A DNA stretch of 64,000 nt from Serilophus lunatus (GCA_013399895.1 VXBA01003437.1:2561698-2625697), one strand, 5' to 3'. Positions 11,501 to 26,500 are shown, counted from the first letter of the stretch. A program made the numbers and translations. The notes: generated from the letters alone by a model not told the origin.

Positions 11501-14500
11501 TGTTTTGGTATTTCATATCACAAATGTATTGGATTCTTAACAAGTAATTCAGCTACAAGCGCTAATGCTTTTACTCCCACTTTTTTTTTTTTTAATAGAA
11601 GGCCTTGGAAAAGACCATGAAATACTGAGGAGGAGAATTGAAAATGGGGCTAAGGAACTTTGGTTTTTCCTCCAGAGTGAACTGAAGAAATTGAAAAGTC
11701 TAGAAGGAAGTGAATTGCAAAGACGCATTGATGAATTCCTGTCTGATTTGGGTCATCAGGAAAGGTACTTCTATTACTTGATTTTGACCCTTAATTAAAC
11801 TGTCATTATGTTGTTCAAAGATGAGTTGAAATTATATTTTTAGTTGTCGACCTCCTGGCCTCCACCTTGTACTTTTGTACTGTATTAAAATTCTTCACAG
11901 AGAGAGTAATAGGGCATTGGAATGGGCTGCCCAGGGAGGTGGTGGAGTCACTGTCCCTGGAAGTGTTTAAAAAAAACCCTGGATGTGGCACTTAGTGCCA
12001 TGGTTTAATTGATGAGGTGGTGTTAGGTAATAGGTTTGACTTGATAATCTCAAAGGTCTTTGCCAACCTAGTTAATTCTGTGAAAATACTTTGTATGAGT
12101 TTTGTTCATGCTGAATGAAATTTATCTTGGAACTTAAAAATTCAGTGAAATCTCTCTCTGGCATATTATAACTCTGTTCTCAGCGGAAGTGCTGTGACAG
12201 TTTGAGTCTTATCAATAAACAATTATAAGAAAATAGTTGAATTAACTAAATGTACCTCCTTAAACAAATATCATTTTCTGAAAAAAAGATGTGATCTGCA
12301 TGTGTGAACATCAGTTATAAAGCATGAGCCTTTGAAAATAATACTATAGTAAAGGGAAAAATGTTAAGAATTTTTAATTCCTCAAAAATAATTTAAATAC
12401 TATGTAAAACATAGTTTAAAGATAATAAGAATTTGTTTATTGATGTGTGCAAAAAATATAGTCCATTAAATTTTGTAATTTAATATTCCACAGTCACAAA
12501 ATCCAGTTTGTCACAGATTGAGTTGAAAGTGTGAAATGACTATTCAATTATTGATGATTATTATTTATATAAGAGGTGTGATTAAATTTCATCCAATTAT
12601 TTCTCTGCTGAGTGCAGTAGTATATATTTGACTGAAATAAAAGTAGTACTTGGCTAAGTTGGACTTTTCAAAAAGACCTGAGATCTTCAGCTGAACAGTG
12701 AATTGACAGAGAAGCTGCCACTTCCCTGGACAGTTTGTTTCAACAGTTGTCTCCAGTCAGATATATTTGTTCTCCATAGAAGTTATTTTGATTTAGGTTT
12801 CTTGGACTTCGGGCCATTGCCTCTTGCATACCTTTTAACCCACGTCTGCCAAAACTGGAGGAAATAGTCTAACGCCAGACTTCCCTTATGTTTGCCATGG
12901 TAACAAAATCACTTGTGTACACACAATTGCTCTGTTTATAAAGCCAGGATGAAGCAGTCGTCACAGTGAAACCTTGAGTAATGTGTTTGATGCCAGAAAG
13001 CTTTTAGGTCCCTGTCTCCCAGGACGAGTCCTTTACCTTATTCCTTTACTTTCCGCACCAATGTGTATTAATTCATTAAAGCCCAATTTGCAAGTTTCTG
13101 CATTTCTGATTTTATGTTCGCATCTCTCTGTACTTCAGGATGAGATGAAACATTCTAGAAATGCATAACTCCCTTTTATTGAATTACAAAAGTTCTGCCT
13201 TGTAGACCTCTGGAAGTTATGATTTCCCATGGGGAAGTGTGAAACCACTGTGGTACTGGAAGAAGCTTTTAAATGATGCAAGCAATGGCAACTGCTCTTT
13301 TTTTCTTTGAGAAATTTTATGTTGAATACAAGTATTCTTTTGACTGTCACGGTGGTTATCAAAAGCAGAATATCCTGGAGTAGGTTGAGTTTTATTAGTA
13401 GATCTGTGTAGATCTTCCTGCATCATGAGGTCCTCAAAGAAGCATAAAATCATTTAAGCTAAAACCAGACAGCCAGAGACTAGGTTTTATTAAACTAAAA
13501 TGTAGACAAACTACTTACAATATGGAAGCTCAAAGGAATTTCAGAGACAAAAATGTTTCTGCAGTATTCAGCCTGTATTTTGGTGTATTTACAATATTGC
13601 CTTCAAGTAATAATATTGTGTTGTGGGATGCTTTTCTTTGTTGTCTCTAGTCCTGAGGATTTTCTTCTTTCACCTTTGAGGTCAAGGTTATCTTTTCCTT
13701 AAACCATTCAGTCTTGCTGTGTGAGTTGTAGGAAAACCTTGTGTGCACATCCTTTGGCATCTTTTGGCATGTGATGCACTGCTGTCTCTGGGGCGTTCCT
13801 TGCCCTTACAATGCACAGTAGCTCCCCAGGGAAGGCGCGATCTCATCTTCCCTCCACACAGTCCATGTGGTCTCTTGTCCTGACAGGAACATAGTTAAGA
13901 ATAAACAAATAAGATGTTTTTGTTCACTCTGAGAATCACAAGTTTTTGATGTTCTGAGGATTTTTTTTGTTATTGCTGGGTTTTTGTTTGTTCTATTTAT
14001 TTATATTTATTTGTTTGCTTATTTAAATACATGTACACTTATTGAATTTTTTAATAGGGGTTAAACAAGTTGCCAAATACTGTTTTGTTAACAATGCTGT
14101 CTTAAAATGTCGTATCTTACATGAATGGAACACTACAAGTCAAGCTGGTATTACTTATATATATTATATTACATTATATTATATATATTACTTATATATA
14201 CTTTTATGTGTTCATATACACATAAATATACATAAATAGGTGTCTTAGAAATTTTAATACATACTATAATGCAATATTTTAATTAGAAATATTAGTGTTA
14301 ATTATAAGTACTTAAAGCAGTTTGTCTTGCTGTTGTTACATGGGAAAGCAAGTAAAAGAGGTGGGTAGTGATCAAATAATTAGATAAATTTGGAAGGAAA
14401 GTAATGAGTGAGGTAGTCCTTCTTTTTTGGATGCCTTAATCAGTATTTGCTGGCTATGATCTAGGAGCTGTGTAGACTTTTCCCCTGTAGAGTGCTGGTC

Positions 14501-17500
14501 TTGCATATGTGTGTATTACACAACCGACTGTCTTTGAGAAACCACGTTGCCCAGCACAGAGTTCTCTGCATTGAGAATTACATAGTTGTTTTCTTGTAGT
14601 TACTATAGAGAAGAGGGCTATTGAGAGTAACTATTTGATATCAAGTTAATAAAAAAGAGCAAATTAGTCTTCTAGTTGTCACGGTTGTTCCCTTTGTTGA
14701 CATAAGTTGTTTACAAGGTGACTGTTACTGAGTTAGTTTCATTCCTTCTCCTGAGGAACAGCTGCCATCAGGGATATCTGGCCAACATTCGATGCCTTGT
14801 GTTTGGACAAATTTCCACATTATTTCCATTAAGTCATAGGTTTTTCTTTTAGTTTTTATTTGTTGATGTAAAGTTTCTAGGAGGTTTAAATACAATTTTG
14901 TCGTATGACTGGAATAATTATCTAGACTGATTATTAAAAACGCCCACCCTCCTCCTCTTTGTTTTGGCAACCAAATACATATGAAATATATAGTCCGATT
15001 TTTTTCCTTCACTATGCTTTCCAGGAGAAAAATGCTTTTAAATGCAGCTCCAAGATTTTTGTATGATATGAAACAATGATAACAACCAATTGATATTGTT
15101 GGTTACTAACGCAATGAAAGATGAAGTTTGACATGCTAAATATCTGCAATGCCACTGTCTGACGTTTTCTGCCATTTTACTACCTGAAATGGCCTCTAAT
15201 AATCCTGTGCAGGCTAATCTTTTGTCAGCATTTAGCTATCTTGGGCTCATGGATCACTAGTCCATCTACTTTTAACTGTCTATATGGACCCTGACACTGG
15301 TCTTTGCTATTTGTGTCTCTTCTAAATCTGCATTAATAAGCCCTTGTGGTGGTCATTTGCAAAAAACCCTAGCAGATGTAAACTTAAAAGGCACATTTCT
15401 CAGCAGTAAAAATCAAAGAAAGAAGGTTTCTGTAACTGTGTCTTAAAATAGCACTACCTTATAATAATTTCTGTGTGATAACACCTGTGAATTTTTCAGT
15501 TCCAGAGTTCTATGATTTTTTTTTAAGAGATTGTGGATGCTATCTGAAAACTCTTGTATGAATTCATAAAAATCTCCTGCAAATTATTTGATGTTCTTTA
15601 TGGTTTGTACTGAGCAAAGCTGCCTTTACTTAAAGTGTTGAGCCACTGAGGCTGTATAAGGACACTCTCATAATTTATCTTACCTCAGTAATGATGGAAA
15701 ATCATCTATAAGGCTGAACTTACCTACTGCCTTTCCTTTGTTATGGACACCATGGCCAATAATATAAAATTTGGACAGCTTTTTTTTTTCTATAGAAATA
15801 GTAAAAAATACTTAAGAGCTGAGAGAGAATTTTTTTTAAATTGATGACCTTTGTATTTTCAGTTATTTTATGTCAATATTTCATAGAAGTGTGTTTCTAT
15901 AAAGTGAAAGGAGAGTATACTGGTTGCTTACATCACAAGTACAGAAAAGCCTTTTTTAAAGCTTGTGAAAGAGCATTTGAAAATTGTTTAAAATGTGGCT
16001 GTGTGATTGCATAGCTACTTTTAATGGTAAAGGATTTTAATTTTAGAGTTTAAATCTTAACTTTATGTTTTTTCTTAACACCCAACATGGTTTTTATTGG
16101 GTTTCTGTGGCCAGGTTTTGGTAGCACGGGGAGCTATAGGGGAGGCTTCTGTGAGAAGCTTCCCCCATGTTCAGCAGAGCTGATGCCAGCTGGCTCCAGA
16201 CCCACTGCTGGCCAAGTCCAGGCCAATCAGGGGTGATAATAACACCTCTGTGATAACACAGTTTAAGAAGAGAGAAAAAAAAGTTAAGGAGTAGATGAAG
16301 ATGGCAGCCAGAAAAGAGCAGAGTGAGAACATGTGAGCAATGCAGACACCAAGGTCAATGGAGAAGGAGGGGGAAGAGATGCTTCAGGTGCCAGAGCTGA
16401 TGTTGCCCTGCAGCCTGTGGCGCAGACCATCGTGAAGCAGCTGTGCCCCTGCAGCCCATGGAGGACCACAGGAGTGCAGAGATCCACCTGCAGCCCATGG
16501 AGGAGCCCACGCCAGAGCAGGTGGATGCCTGAAGAAGGCTGTGATCCCATAGGAGGCCCATGTTGGAGCAGAGTCCTGGCAGGGACCTGCTGACCTGTGG
16601 GGAGAAGAGCCCACACTGAAGCAGGATTTCCTGGTAGGACTTGTGGCCTGTGAGGGATCCATGCTGAAGCAGCCTGTGCCTGAAGGACTGCACCCTGTGG
16701 AAAAGTGATCCATATGGGAGAAGCGTCTGAAGAACTGTTGCCCATGAGATGAACTCACGCTGGAGCAGTTTGTGAGGGACTGTCTCCTGTGGGAGGGAAT
16801 CCACATGATGCAGGGGAAGGTCTTCTCTCTCTGAGTGGCAGCAGAAACAACAACTGGCCATAACCCTCATTCCCATCTCCCTACACCACTGAGTGGGAAG
16901 AAGTAGAACCTGGAAGGAGGGGACTGGGGGAAAAGTGTCTTTAAGATTTATTTTACTTCTCATTCCCAAGCTTTGATTCTGTTAGTAATAAATTAATACT
17001 CCCACTTGGAGTCTGTTCTGCCCATGATGGTGGTCGGTAAGGGATTTCACTGGTCCTTATCTCAACCCATATTTTCTCTCCTCTGTCCATTTGCAGAGGA
17101 GAGTGAGACAGCAACTTTTGTGGGTACCTGACATCCAGCCAAGGCCAATTCACTACATGATTGCATTCCAGTTGTGAAGAAAAATATGTTTAAACTCCCA
17201 GGAAAATGCATGGATTTCCTTTCTAATGTATCTACTAGCATAAATGCTTTCTGACATTGGAAAACACATCTGAGGAAGAGAAGACTCTTCATATATTCAG
17301 CTATTTGTATATAATCCATTGTATTTGGTCTGCTCCATCAGTAGTACTGTTCTAATTCTCCCTAAACTGTGTTTGCATGTTACTTTGGTTATTACGTGCC
17401 TTTAATAGTTACTGCTTTAAAACAAGTTACTTGATGATACTTTAAAGTGTTTAGTTTTTGTGCAAAGCTGGAAAAAGGTCTTTAAGATCAATTGCCTTGT

Positions 17501-20500
17501 AAAAGAAAATCCAGTTTATGTAGTTTGAGATTAGAATGTAGATAAAGTTTTTCAAATTGGTTGACTGAAGGTGAAGATTACTGCTGCTGAACAATTTGAA
17601 TATAATGTTTAATGCAACAACAGTAGATGCTATTAGTAAGTCAGTGTCACTGTTACCCTGTGTTGAAACATGGGTATAAAGACCAAAATGACTGTGTGAG
17701 TATGAAAAGCTACAGAACCATCAATAGCAAGAGAAGCTTGTGTAATAAATCTGCCGAGAAAGATAGGTCTGTTTAGTGCTTAAATACTATGGCACTGGAA
17801 ATAGTTACCTAATAGGGATACACAGTCTGCTCCTCTCTCACTTACTAAGCTTATTTACGAAGGATGGCCTCAGCCGTGTTTGTGGTTCCAGGACTAACAA
17901 GTGCTGCCAACAATGTGACAAGATCACTTCAAATACACTTGTCTTATGCTCATAGTCTTTTTTGTCACTTACCAAATTTATCTGCCTTTGTTCTGTTGCA
18001 TCTCTTTCTCACAAGTGATCAAACCTCTGGTTTATCAAGAATTTCAGGTAATAAATTGCAACATCTGCAGTTCAGATGAAAGTATAAAGAAAAGGGGTTC
18101 AAACTTAAAAATTTAACATTGTTATGGAGAAATGTTTAGCAATTGAAATATTCTCAGTCTTTGAAACCAACTCTGAAATTATTCCTGTTGAATTGGGCTA
18201 CCTTTCTCTTTCAGAGTAACCATTAACATTTTTATATACACTTAATAGTTTGCCTCTTGTTTTGTGTGTCCTTCCAAAAGCTATAGAGATAAAAAAAATC
18301 TTTTACTGGGTGGTACTGTTTGATGTCTTTTTTGCAAAATCAGTAATTTTGGATAATCTGGCTAATTTTACAAATTAATGTCATATATAATTTTTCTTCT
18401 CTTGGCGAGGAGTTCTTTATCCTCTGATTTGGCCAATGAAGTGTTGAGAACCTCTAGTGTATTAGGTAACCTCAAATGAGAATTTGGTAGTTCCTCAAAA
18501 TTGGTGTTTTGTAATGTGGACTTGAATGGGCATGAATCTATTTAGAATTTTTAATTTTTGGATTTCTATTTGAGTACTAACAGCATGCAGTCATTCTAAG
18601 CAGGCAGAACACTGCTATCTTATTCCAGAATCAGAAGGAGCTCCATATCATAGAAAGTACTGTTTACTAAAACTTGTAATAATATTCTGTAGTTACTTTT
18701 CACTAATAGAAATAGAAGGAACATTGTACCTGTGCTAAAGACACTTGTAATACTATATTCTTTGCAAGCGTGGTAAGATGATTGCAAGAGGTAAAGCAAC
18801 AATGCATTGTAATAGAAGGTACTGTCGAAATCACTGCTGCATTTCCATGTGGGGTGACTGAATAATATACCTACTTTTAGTTTGCTTTAGCATATATCAG
18901 AAACAAATGCTTTGTATCAAACAAATATTGTGCCTAAGATTTTTTCTAACCTCTCTCCTGTTTACTGTAATTGCTCATGGGTATGGAACATGTGTTAGAT
19001 GAAGGACCCAGTCAGTGTTTCTTACTGTTTGAAGTGTAGAGTAGGAGGTAGCAAGAAAAAATTGTTGTTGAGGCTACCGTTGAAATAGCTCTTTAATCTA
19101 TCTTCGATTTCATTTAATCCTCCAATTTCATAATGTTAAGATTGTTTCCCATTTGTAAGGTTGTTTTCCATTGTTTATAGGTCAATAATGACCGACTTGT
19201 ACTACCTCAGTCAAACAGATGGAGCAGGTGATTGGAGAGAAAAAGAGGCCAAAGATCTAACAGATTTGGTGCAGAGGAGAATAACTTATTTACAGGTAAG
19301 AGAAGAGAGCTCTTGAATCAAGGTAAACATTTTTTTTCTTATTTTTTATTTTTTTATATATATATATGTATATATCTCACTTAGCTATACCCTTGTAATA
19401 GAATAATTACATGATTTAAAGTGAATGCTGGTGTATGAATAAAGTATGTAGAAAAGAAATTACAACATTTGTTTTGAACATTATTTTATTTGTATATGGA
19501 AGATAGTATTTCAGAGACATCTCTGGGGTTTTGAATTTTGTTATTGGTTGTTTTGGTTTATTTGTTTCATGGTTTGTGGGTTGGGGTTTTTTTGGATCTG
19601 TGGTTTTCACTGGGCTGTACTTACCTGTTTGAATTCCTTGTTTTATGATAAAAGTCTGTGGTTTGATTTTTTTATTCCTTAGAGTATCAGAATGCATAAA
19701 TATGTTTTCACAGTGTCAAAAATACAAAAGTCCTTGTATCAAGCATCTGAACAAGTGCATTTTTAGAGGCATAAGTATGCAAAATTGAAATACTTGTATG
19801 GTATATTGTCTAGTCCTAGGCTGTTTCAACAGATGTGTGAGACTTCTCATAGATGCTCATATTCATGAGTGCATAAGGCCTTTTTAATAGAAATGCTTAT
19901 ATGTGTGTATAAAGTTTAAATAAAACTTGATCTCAAGGTTAGAGACTTTTTTCATGTCTGCATGCAGCTGTTTATGTAATTATCAAAAAGATACTTAATC
20001 TAGTCTGTTTTATTTGTAGTTGGTTTATTTTCGTGGCATGTGTGCACCTGTTTTGTATGGTCACTCCTAACGCCTGATCTTTTCTCTTGTGTAAATATCT
20101 GACTTTGTTTCTCAGATGTTCATTATTTCACAGTTCAGCTGTTGGAACCATCTGTGACCAAGCTATGTATTTGTTGCTTGTAAAATAAAAAGACAGCCTT
20201 TTGAGGAAAAAAAGTTCCTCTAAAATATGCAGGAGTCATGACATTATTGTATTTCTTCAGCTCTTTCCTGAGAACTGTTCTTTCTTCTTTCATTTGTTAT
20301 GCTGATAAATATAGTCTTTACCTTTTCCTCATTTTTCATGGTATGCATTTTTTGTCTTGTTTCGGCATATATGTATATTTCTGGAGAGTGATTGTCTTCC
20401 TATTGTGTCTTACAGTGTTCAGGATATAGTTCAAGACTAGGACCTCCAAGTATGTATATTGAATAACAAAAGTAAAAGGAGTTTAAGGAGAGCAGAACTC

Positions 20501-23500
20501 AAATTTGAAGTGTTATATAAATGTGTAGATTGTTTTCTGATGAAGTTGAAATAAAATTGCTTATTGATTAAAGAGCTGGAAGCCCAGTTAGATACTCCTA
20601 AAATTTATTTAGCTGCATATAATCTATGATAACGTGTTTTCCTCTCTATTGAGCTGATTTATTTTTTAAGGTAACCAATGAAAACCAATGAAACCAATTT
20701 CAAGTTACAATATATATAGAATACTAATATTTCAAGAAGTATGAGTAGTTAAATTCTTTCAGAAAGTCTACTATATCCTCAGACATTTCCAAGAGAAGTA
20801 GCTGTCTTTAGCCTTATTATCTTCAGAAGGAAACATGTTGATGAGCATGAGTGTGTGGTTTACAGAAAGTTGTGGCATTAGATTTGGAATTAGAAATAGG
20901 TCTGACATACTTGGCTCAATTTCCATCATACAGGCTATTTTGTTCCTGTCTTATTTATAAATTAATTAAGGAGTCAATTATAAAATATCATGGAAAGAAC
21001 TGAGTGTTTTTTTCGTATTTTTGCATTTAAAATATGAATTTAATCATCATGGGCTAATCTCATGTCAATGGGAAACACAAAAATTAATATTCCCCTCTTT
21101 TCTTTATTGGAGGGGAAATTACATTGGTTTGTATTTTTATTCATCACTGGTGAGGTTCGAAACATATAGAGGTATTACTGCTGCAAAAGAAATTCCACAT
21201 GACTCACATGACTGTTTCCTATGAAAGGGTCTAGAACTATACAGAAGGGACACATATTTCCTTTGTAATTGTGATTTAAATTGAGGAAGGACGGTACTTA
21301 TTTTCCAAAAAATGTAATTCTAGCTTTGATAAATGTTGATATTTTTAGTATAGTAACTGTGCAAAAAGTTTGTCAAAAAGAGCACAGAGTTCTTGTGTTT
21401 AGCAAATAAGCATCAGTGTGAAGCAGTCCATGATTTGAAATTGCACGTATATACGCCTTCATTAATAATATATGTGTATTAAAAAGTAAAATAAAAAATT
21501 CAATAACCCTTGCCCCTCAACTTGCTGCCAGAAAGAATTGGATGGAACATATTTATAATTTTTTTTTTTTGTTAACTAAAAAAGTACTGTGTAGCTTTTT
21601 TCTTGTACATATTGAACAGTGACAGCTGCATTATTTTGGGACATCTCTCCGGGAAGTCATTTAGCTGAATGATTGTGAATAGTGATGACTGCTACTTCGT
21701 TCAGATGACATTACCATAAAATTGATTTAATGAGGCTACATATAACTAGTTCCCTGTAGTTAGAGGAATATTTAAAAAGCTAGGAGATTACATTTAAGCA
21801 AAATACCTTATTTTCAGAGAGGTTTATTATCAAACAATTGAAGAGAATGTGCAACAGAAGTCAGATAAGGGCACCTGTAGTACTGTAATCAAGTGAGTAA
21901 ATGATTATGAAGGCAGCAGTTTTCTGTCCCTTCCCTTTTGTGCTTATTTTTGTTCTGTTTATTTTAGGAAGTTCGTGATTCAGCATGCAGTCTCCCAATA
22001 GCAGGATATTTTTGCCTCTGATTTAAAAAATAAAAAAATCAAACCTTTTTGTTTAGCTTTGAAGGTTAAAAATACAAGCAGGTCAGAAAGATAACTAAGT
22101 TCTCAATAGCACATCAATTATACTACACAGAAGAAAATCCAACAACCCTTTCTCAAAACCCAAAATGACCCACCAGACACCCACACACCAATTCCACTCC
22201 CCACCAGGCAATAAACAAAACGAAAAAATTATTCCCCTTTTCAGTGTCTGAAGGTGCAGTTGATTCGAGGTAGATGGCAGGGGGGCATTAGCGCATGGGA
22301 GGCAATGATGAGATGATTGCTGGAAGGTGGATGCTTGCTGTCTGCTGCTGGCTGGTCTTTGGAACGTGCCACCGGAGAGAAGAAATGACCCACAGAGCAT
22401 GTGGTGATTTTCCAAGGTGGCGAACACTGGAAAACCCAGACACTGAGACCAGTTCCTTCTCCAATGAATTCCCAAGCACAAAAAAGGAAGATACTGGGGA
22501 ATTCTCTGATTATATAGTCCTCTGACTCTCTCAGAATCTCTGCCCTGCGCACCTCCCCCAGTGCACTCCAAAAAGGGGCGGTCTTGCTCCTCTCTGGATT
22601 TCATTGGTCTCTCTGGTTCCATCCTGCCCCCGGCTCCGCCTCCAGACTCTGTCTTCAGAGCCATGCTGTGGGTCGAAACGACATGGTGCTGTCACATACC
22701 ACCACTACACTGCCGCCACCGCAGCCACTGAGTGCAGCCCCCACTGCCACCACCAGCCACGCTGATCCCCCTGTCCAGGTAGACCCTGCCATGCCTTTGC
22801 TGCGTGGAGAAAAGTTCACAAAAACTGCTGCAGAGCACAGCACGGCTTTCTCCACCACTCTGCGCTGAAGCCAACATGGCGCGGTCACGTGCCGCCACTC
22901 CGCTGCTGGGGCTGCTGCCCGTAATTGTGAAGGGAATGGTATGGCGTGACCACTGGCAGGTCCCTGTGACACACCAACCGACGGACTGGAGTGGGCTCGC
23001 CTGGTGCTGGCGCTGGAGTGTGTTCTGTGTGCCCCATTTGGTGCTGTGTTTGCCCTGCTGACTCTGCCGCTGCTGCCGTCCTACCGGGTCAGAACCATGG
23101 TGAAAAAAACAAAACACCAGAGCCTCCCCTGGCTCTGGTTCTCCCCAGTGCCATGCTGCCTTTGGGCACCCCCGTCCAGCACCGTGCCCTCCCCATGGCT
23201 TGCACTGATGTGCTGCACCGGTTGCGCTGCCTGCCACTGCATCACCGGTGTGAGGAATAGCACTGCGCGACCACCACTCTGGGCCCCTCCCCCAAAGAAG
23301 GGAAAAAAGACACATGAACCAAAAAAGGGACAATAAGGTGGGTGCAGGGGAGGAAGTGGGGAAGAAAAAAAAAAGAAAAATCTTTTATTCAACTCGGTTA
23401 ATACAGGAGAAGTTTTCCCAGCCTCAGCTAACCCATGACAACCGTTCACAACTGCAAGTCTTGAAAAGTGTAAACTTGTGTCTTTTAATCAAGCAAATTG

Positions 23501-26500
23501 AATTTATTATATATTTTCCCAGTTATTCCACTTCACTCATGGGAAGCAAATTGTAGTGTGTTGTGGCAGTTACAGTGTGCTGTTGATGTTGCTGTATTCA
23601 AACTAATTTGAAACACAGAGTAGAGAAATGTTCAGAAATTCTCCATCAGCTTTTACTAGTTTCATGGTGAAAGAGAATACTAGCTGAAGGATTTCAGCCG
23701 TGTGTCTGAACGAGCAATCTTCTGGGAGTAGAGATGATTTCTTTAATAGGCAGACCATATAGGTTCAGTTTTCCTGTGGTAGACTCAGCATCCTTAAGTT
23801 TATTTATAAGCCTCCTGTTATGTACTCCAAGTACTGAGAATCCTGATAATTCACGTTGATATTGGAAGTATGGAAAATATAAAGAAGAACAACTTTGTTA
23901 AGGAGCATCATACCATGCTTATGAGGTTACTTAGTAATTTGTAGCAGACTGTTTGCCCCCTCCTCTCTCTGTTGTGATTCATTAGATTAAGTACACTTCT
24001 GTGAGCTGTTTTAAAATAAACAACACAGTTCTTTCTTATATTGTAAAATGTATGTAAAGGAGCAGAGTTTACTTTTGCCAATTTGTCGTGTGTTTTGGTG
24101 GCTAATAGGCACACTTGAAAAGACTGGAAGGTGTTAGGGCATTGAAGCAGCACTTCTGACATTCCCATTTGATTTTACTTTCTGTCAGTAGGCCAACTGG
24201 GAGTCATGGAGAAGAATTCAGTGGGAACCCTGAATTTTGTGAGAGCAAGAGTGTATGCCCATGTTATTTGTGGCAAAAGACCAATAAATCCATTTTTCCA
24301 ATTATACAAATCCACTTTTATTTTAGGTGACATTCTCCTCCATAGAAATATATGATTTTAACAATTTTGCAATATTGAAAATTTGTTAACTATTTTCAGT
24401 TGCATTGTTCATAGAATTATTTCTGAGAAATATAAAAGATGTAAGCTCTGACATGGCTTGATAATCTTCTACATATTGTAGTATGTTTTGTGTGATAGAT
24501 CAGTTGCGAGGTCTTTGTTTGGGATTTTGTATGAGTTCAATTTTTTTTGGTTTTGTTGTTTTTTGTATGTGTGCGTTTGTTTTTAATGCAGCTGTATGGC
24601 TGTTATGTTATAGGACTTGACATCCTTGGAGGTCCCTTCCACCTCCTCTTGATTGTGTAGACCTTTTAACTGGATATAGGAGTCTGTGATGAGCAGTGTT
24701 GTTAGGGTTGAGAACAGAGAGCACTACTTACTCAAATCAGAAATTTCTAATCCTCTTCTGTAACTTTATGTCAAGAGGAAAAATCGTTTGTCTTCACTGG
24801 CTTTGGAATTGACTGTTATCCTTTACCAACTCAATACCTTCATGGATTGCTTTGGTTGGCAGTTTTGGCTTATAAACACACAGGCTGTTCTGATGCAATT
24901 TAGTTATTCTTCCTTATTGATGGTAAATAATTCCACCTTTTCCAGGAAATACTAGTTGAAACTGCAATATATCTAAGTATCTCTACTTCCCTTTTTTTTC
25001 CTTTCTAAATCCTCAGTAAATAATTGAAACTCAAATACTGCATTGTCTTTCTGCTATTTGAGTGTATCAGTTTGAAAAAAAACCCCCACAGTCATAAAGA
25101 AATTAGCTTAATAACCTTCTTATTTAAGTCATAAACTAATATTTATATATAGCTTTTAGTTAAATCTTCAAGTAATATTAAACCCCAAATTAAGTGCATT
25201 ATATTAACATTGATAAACAGTCACAGTGTCATAATACGTTTCATTATATGATTCCCACTTGATTTCTGTAGTACTGTTCATAAGCTGTTATGTGAATCTT
25301 GTATTTTCATGAAATAAAGTTAGAAGGGCACACCTTATAAAAGTCGACAAAACTTTAAATATGCCATTGAATGAAAGTTTTTATTTTGAAGAGGGCACAG
25401 GCATTTGAAGGTAATTACAAGTGAAGAAATCATTATCTATTGGTATTCTCCAAAAATTCTTTCAGAATAGTGTTATGGCTTTACTTGAGCTGGCAACAAA
25501 GTACCACACGGAGGCTCACTCACTCCACCTCCTCCCTGGTGGGCCAGAGAAGAGAACTGGGTGAAAAAGCCCAAAACACCATACACAAAAATCCCTCAAA
25601 GAAACCCCATTGTGGTTTGAGATAAGAACCATTTAATAACTGAGACCAAGTAAAATAAGATAATATTAATGATAATTATAATAATAAAGATACAGTACTA
25701 CTAGTAATAATGCTATGAGGAGGTATTTTTTCATGGAATTCTTTCTTTGCGAATCTGCTCAGAACACTAGAAAGCCCCTGTTTCTCTCCTGAAGGACTGG
25801 AAAGTACATGTTATAGTTTCAAAATAGATTTTGTCTAAAGTTATCCATTAGATTTTTGATAGCAGAAGTATTGGTCTGAGGAACAAAAATTAGGAATGGA
25901 AAGTTTATTTAATTTATTGCTTTCATAACTCATTAGGCTTTGAATCATATGTGTTTTCCTTAAAATAAAAAAAAAAAATTGCTGACATTATAACACATGT
26001 TGTAGGGTTTTGGTTTGGTGATTGTTGTTGTGTTTTCTTTGGTGGGAGGGTTGTTTTTTTGGGTAGATGTTTTGTTTTTGTTTTTTGTTTTGTTTTTGGT
26101 TAATTTGTTTGCTTGTTTTTTTCTTCCCAGATCTGAATTATTCTCCCCTTCTTTACAAAACTGAATGCATAAATTAATTTTTTTAAAGTATTTTAGTATT
26201 CAGAATATTCACATTATCTTTAGGATCACTTGATGGAGTGATCTCAGTTCTCTGGAGATCATGGTTGTTTTGGAAAGGCGTGATTTGATTTGTTGCAAAT
26301 TTACAGCAAATTTTATTTAGTGTTGTTTGGATGTGAGAGGAACAGAATTCGTATTGATGCTCAAAATGTCAGTATTCTTACATCTTATCTGAAACTAACT
26401 TTCATCCTAGAGATTTCATGGAAAATCTTTTTGGAATTTAGAAGTATGTCTAGATGCATGTAAATATGAATGTGTACAGCAGAGCACTATATTTTAAAAA

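Larger units (their letters stand above)
11765..19180 (+). other. FUT8: FUT8 intron 3, 7416 nt
   Basis: A phase 2 intron. It contains the CR1 end at 11891-12086, an AT-only block at about 14150-14235, and a full LTR at about 16090-17157. A GC-richer patch at about 13740-13880 is not recognised. The rest is ordinary AT-rich intron. Confidence 0.75.

Noticed and set aside
16284..16969. Several long overlapping minus-strand open frames (up to 204 codons)
   Set aside because: They lie inside the LTR in all three frames and come from the degenerate GC-rich tandem units, not from a gene.
22095..23449. Many open frames on both strands (up to 213 codons)
   Set aside because: They overlap in several frames within a GC-rich LTR-like block. 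Low-complexity Pro, Gly, Trp and Cys-rich products suggest non-coding sequence.
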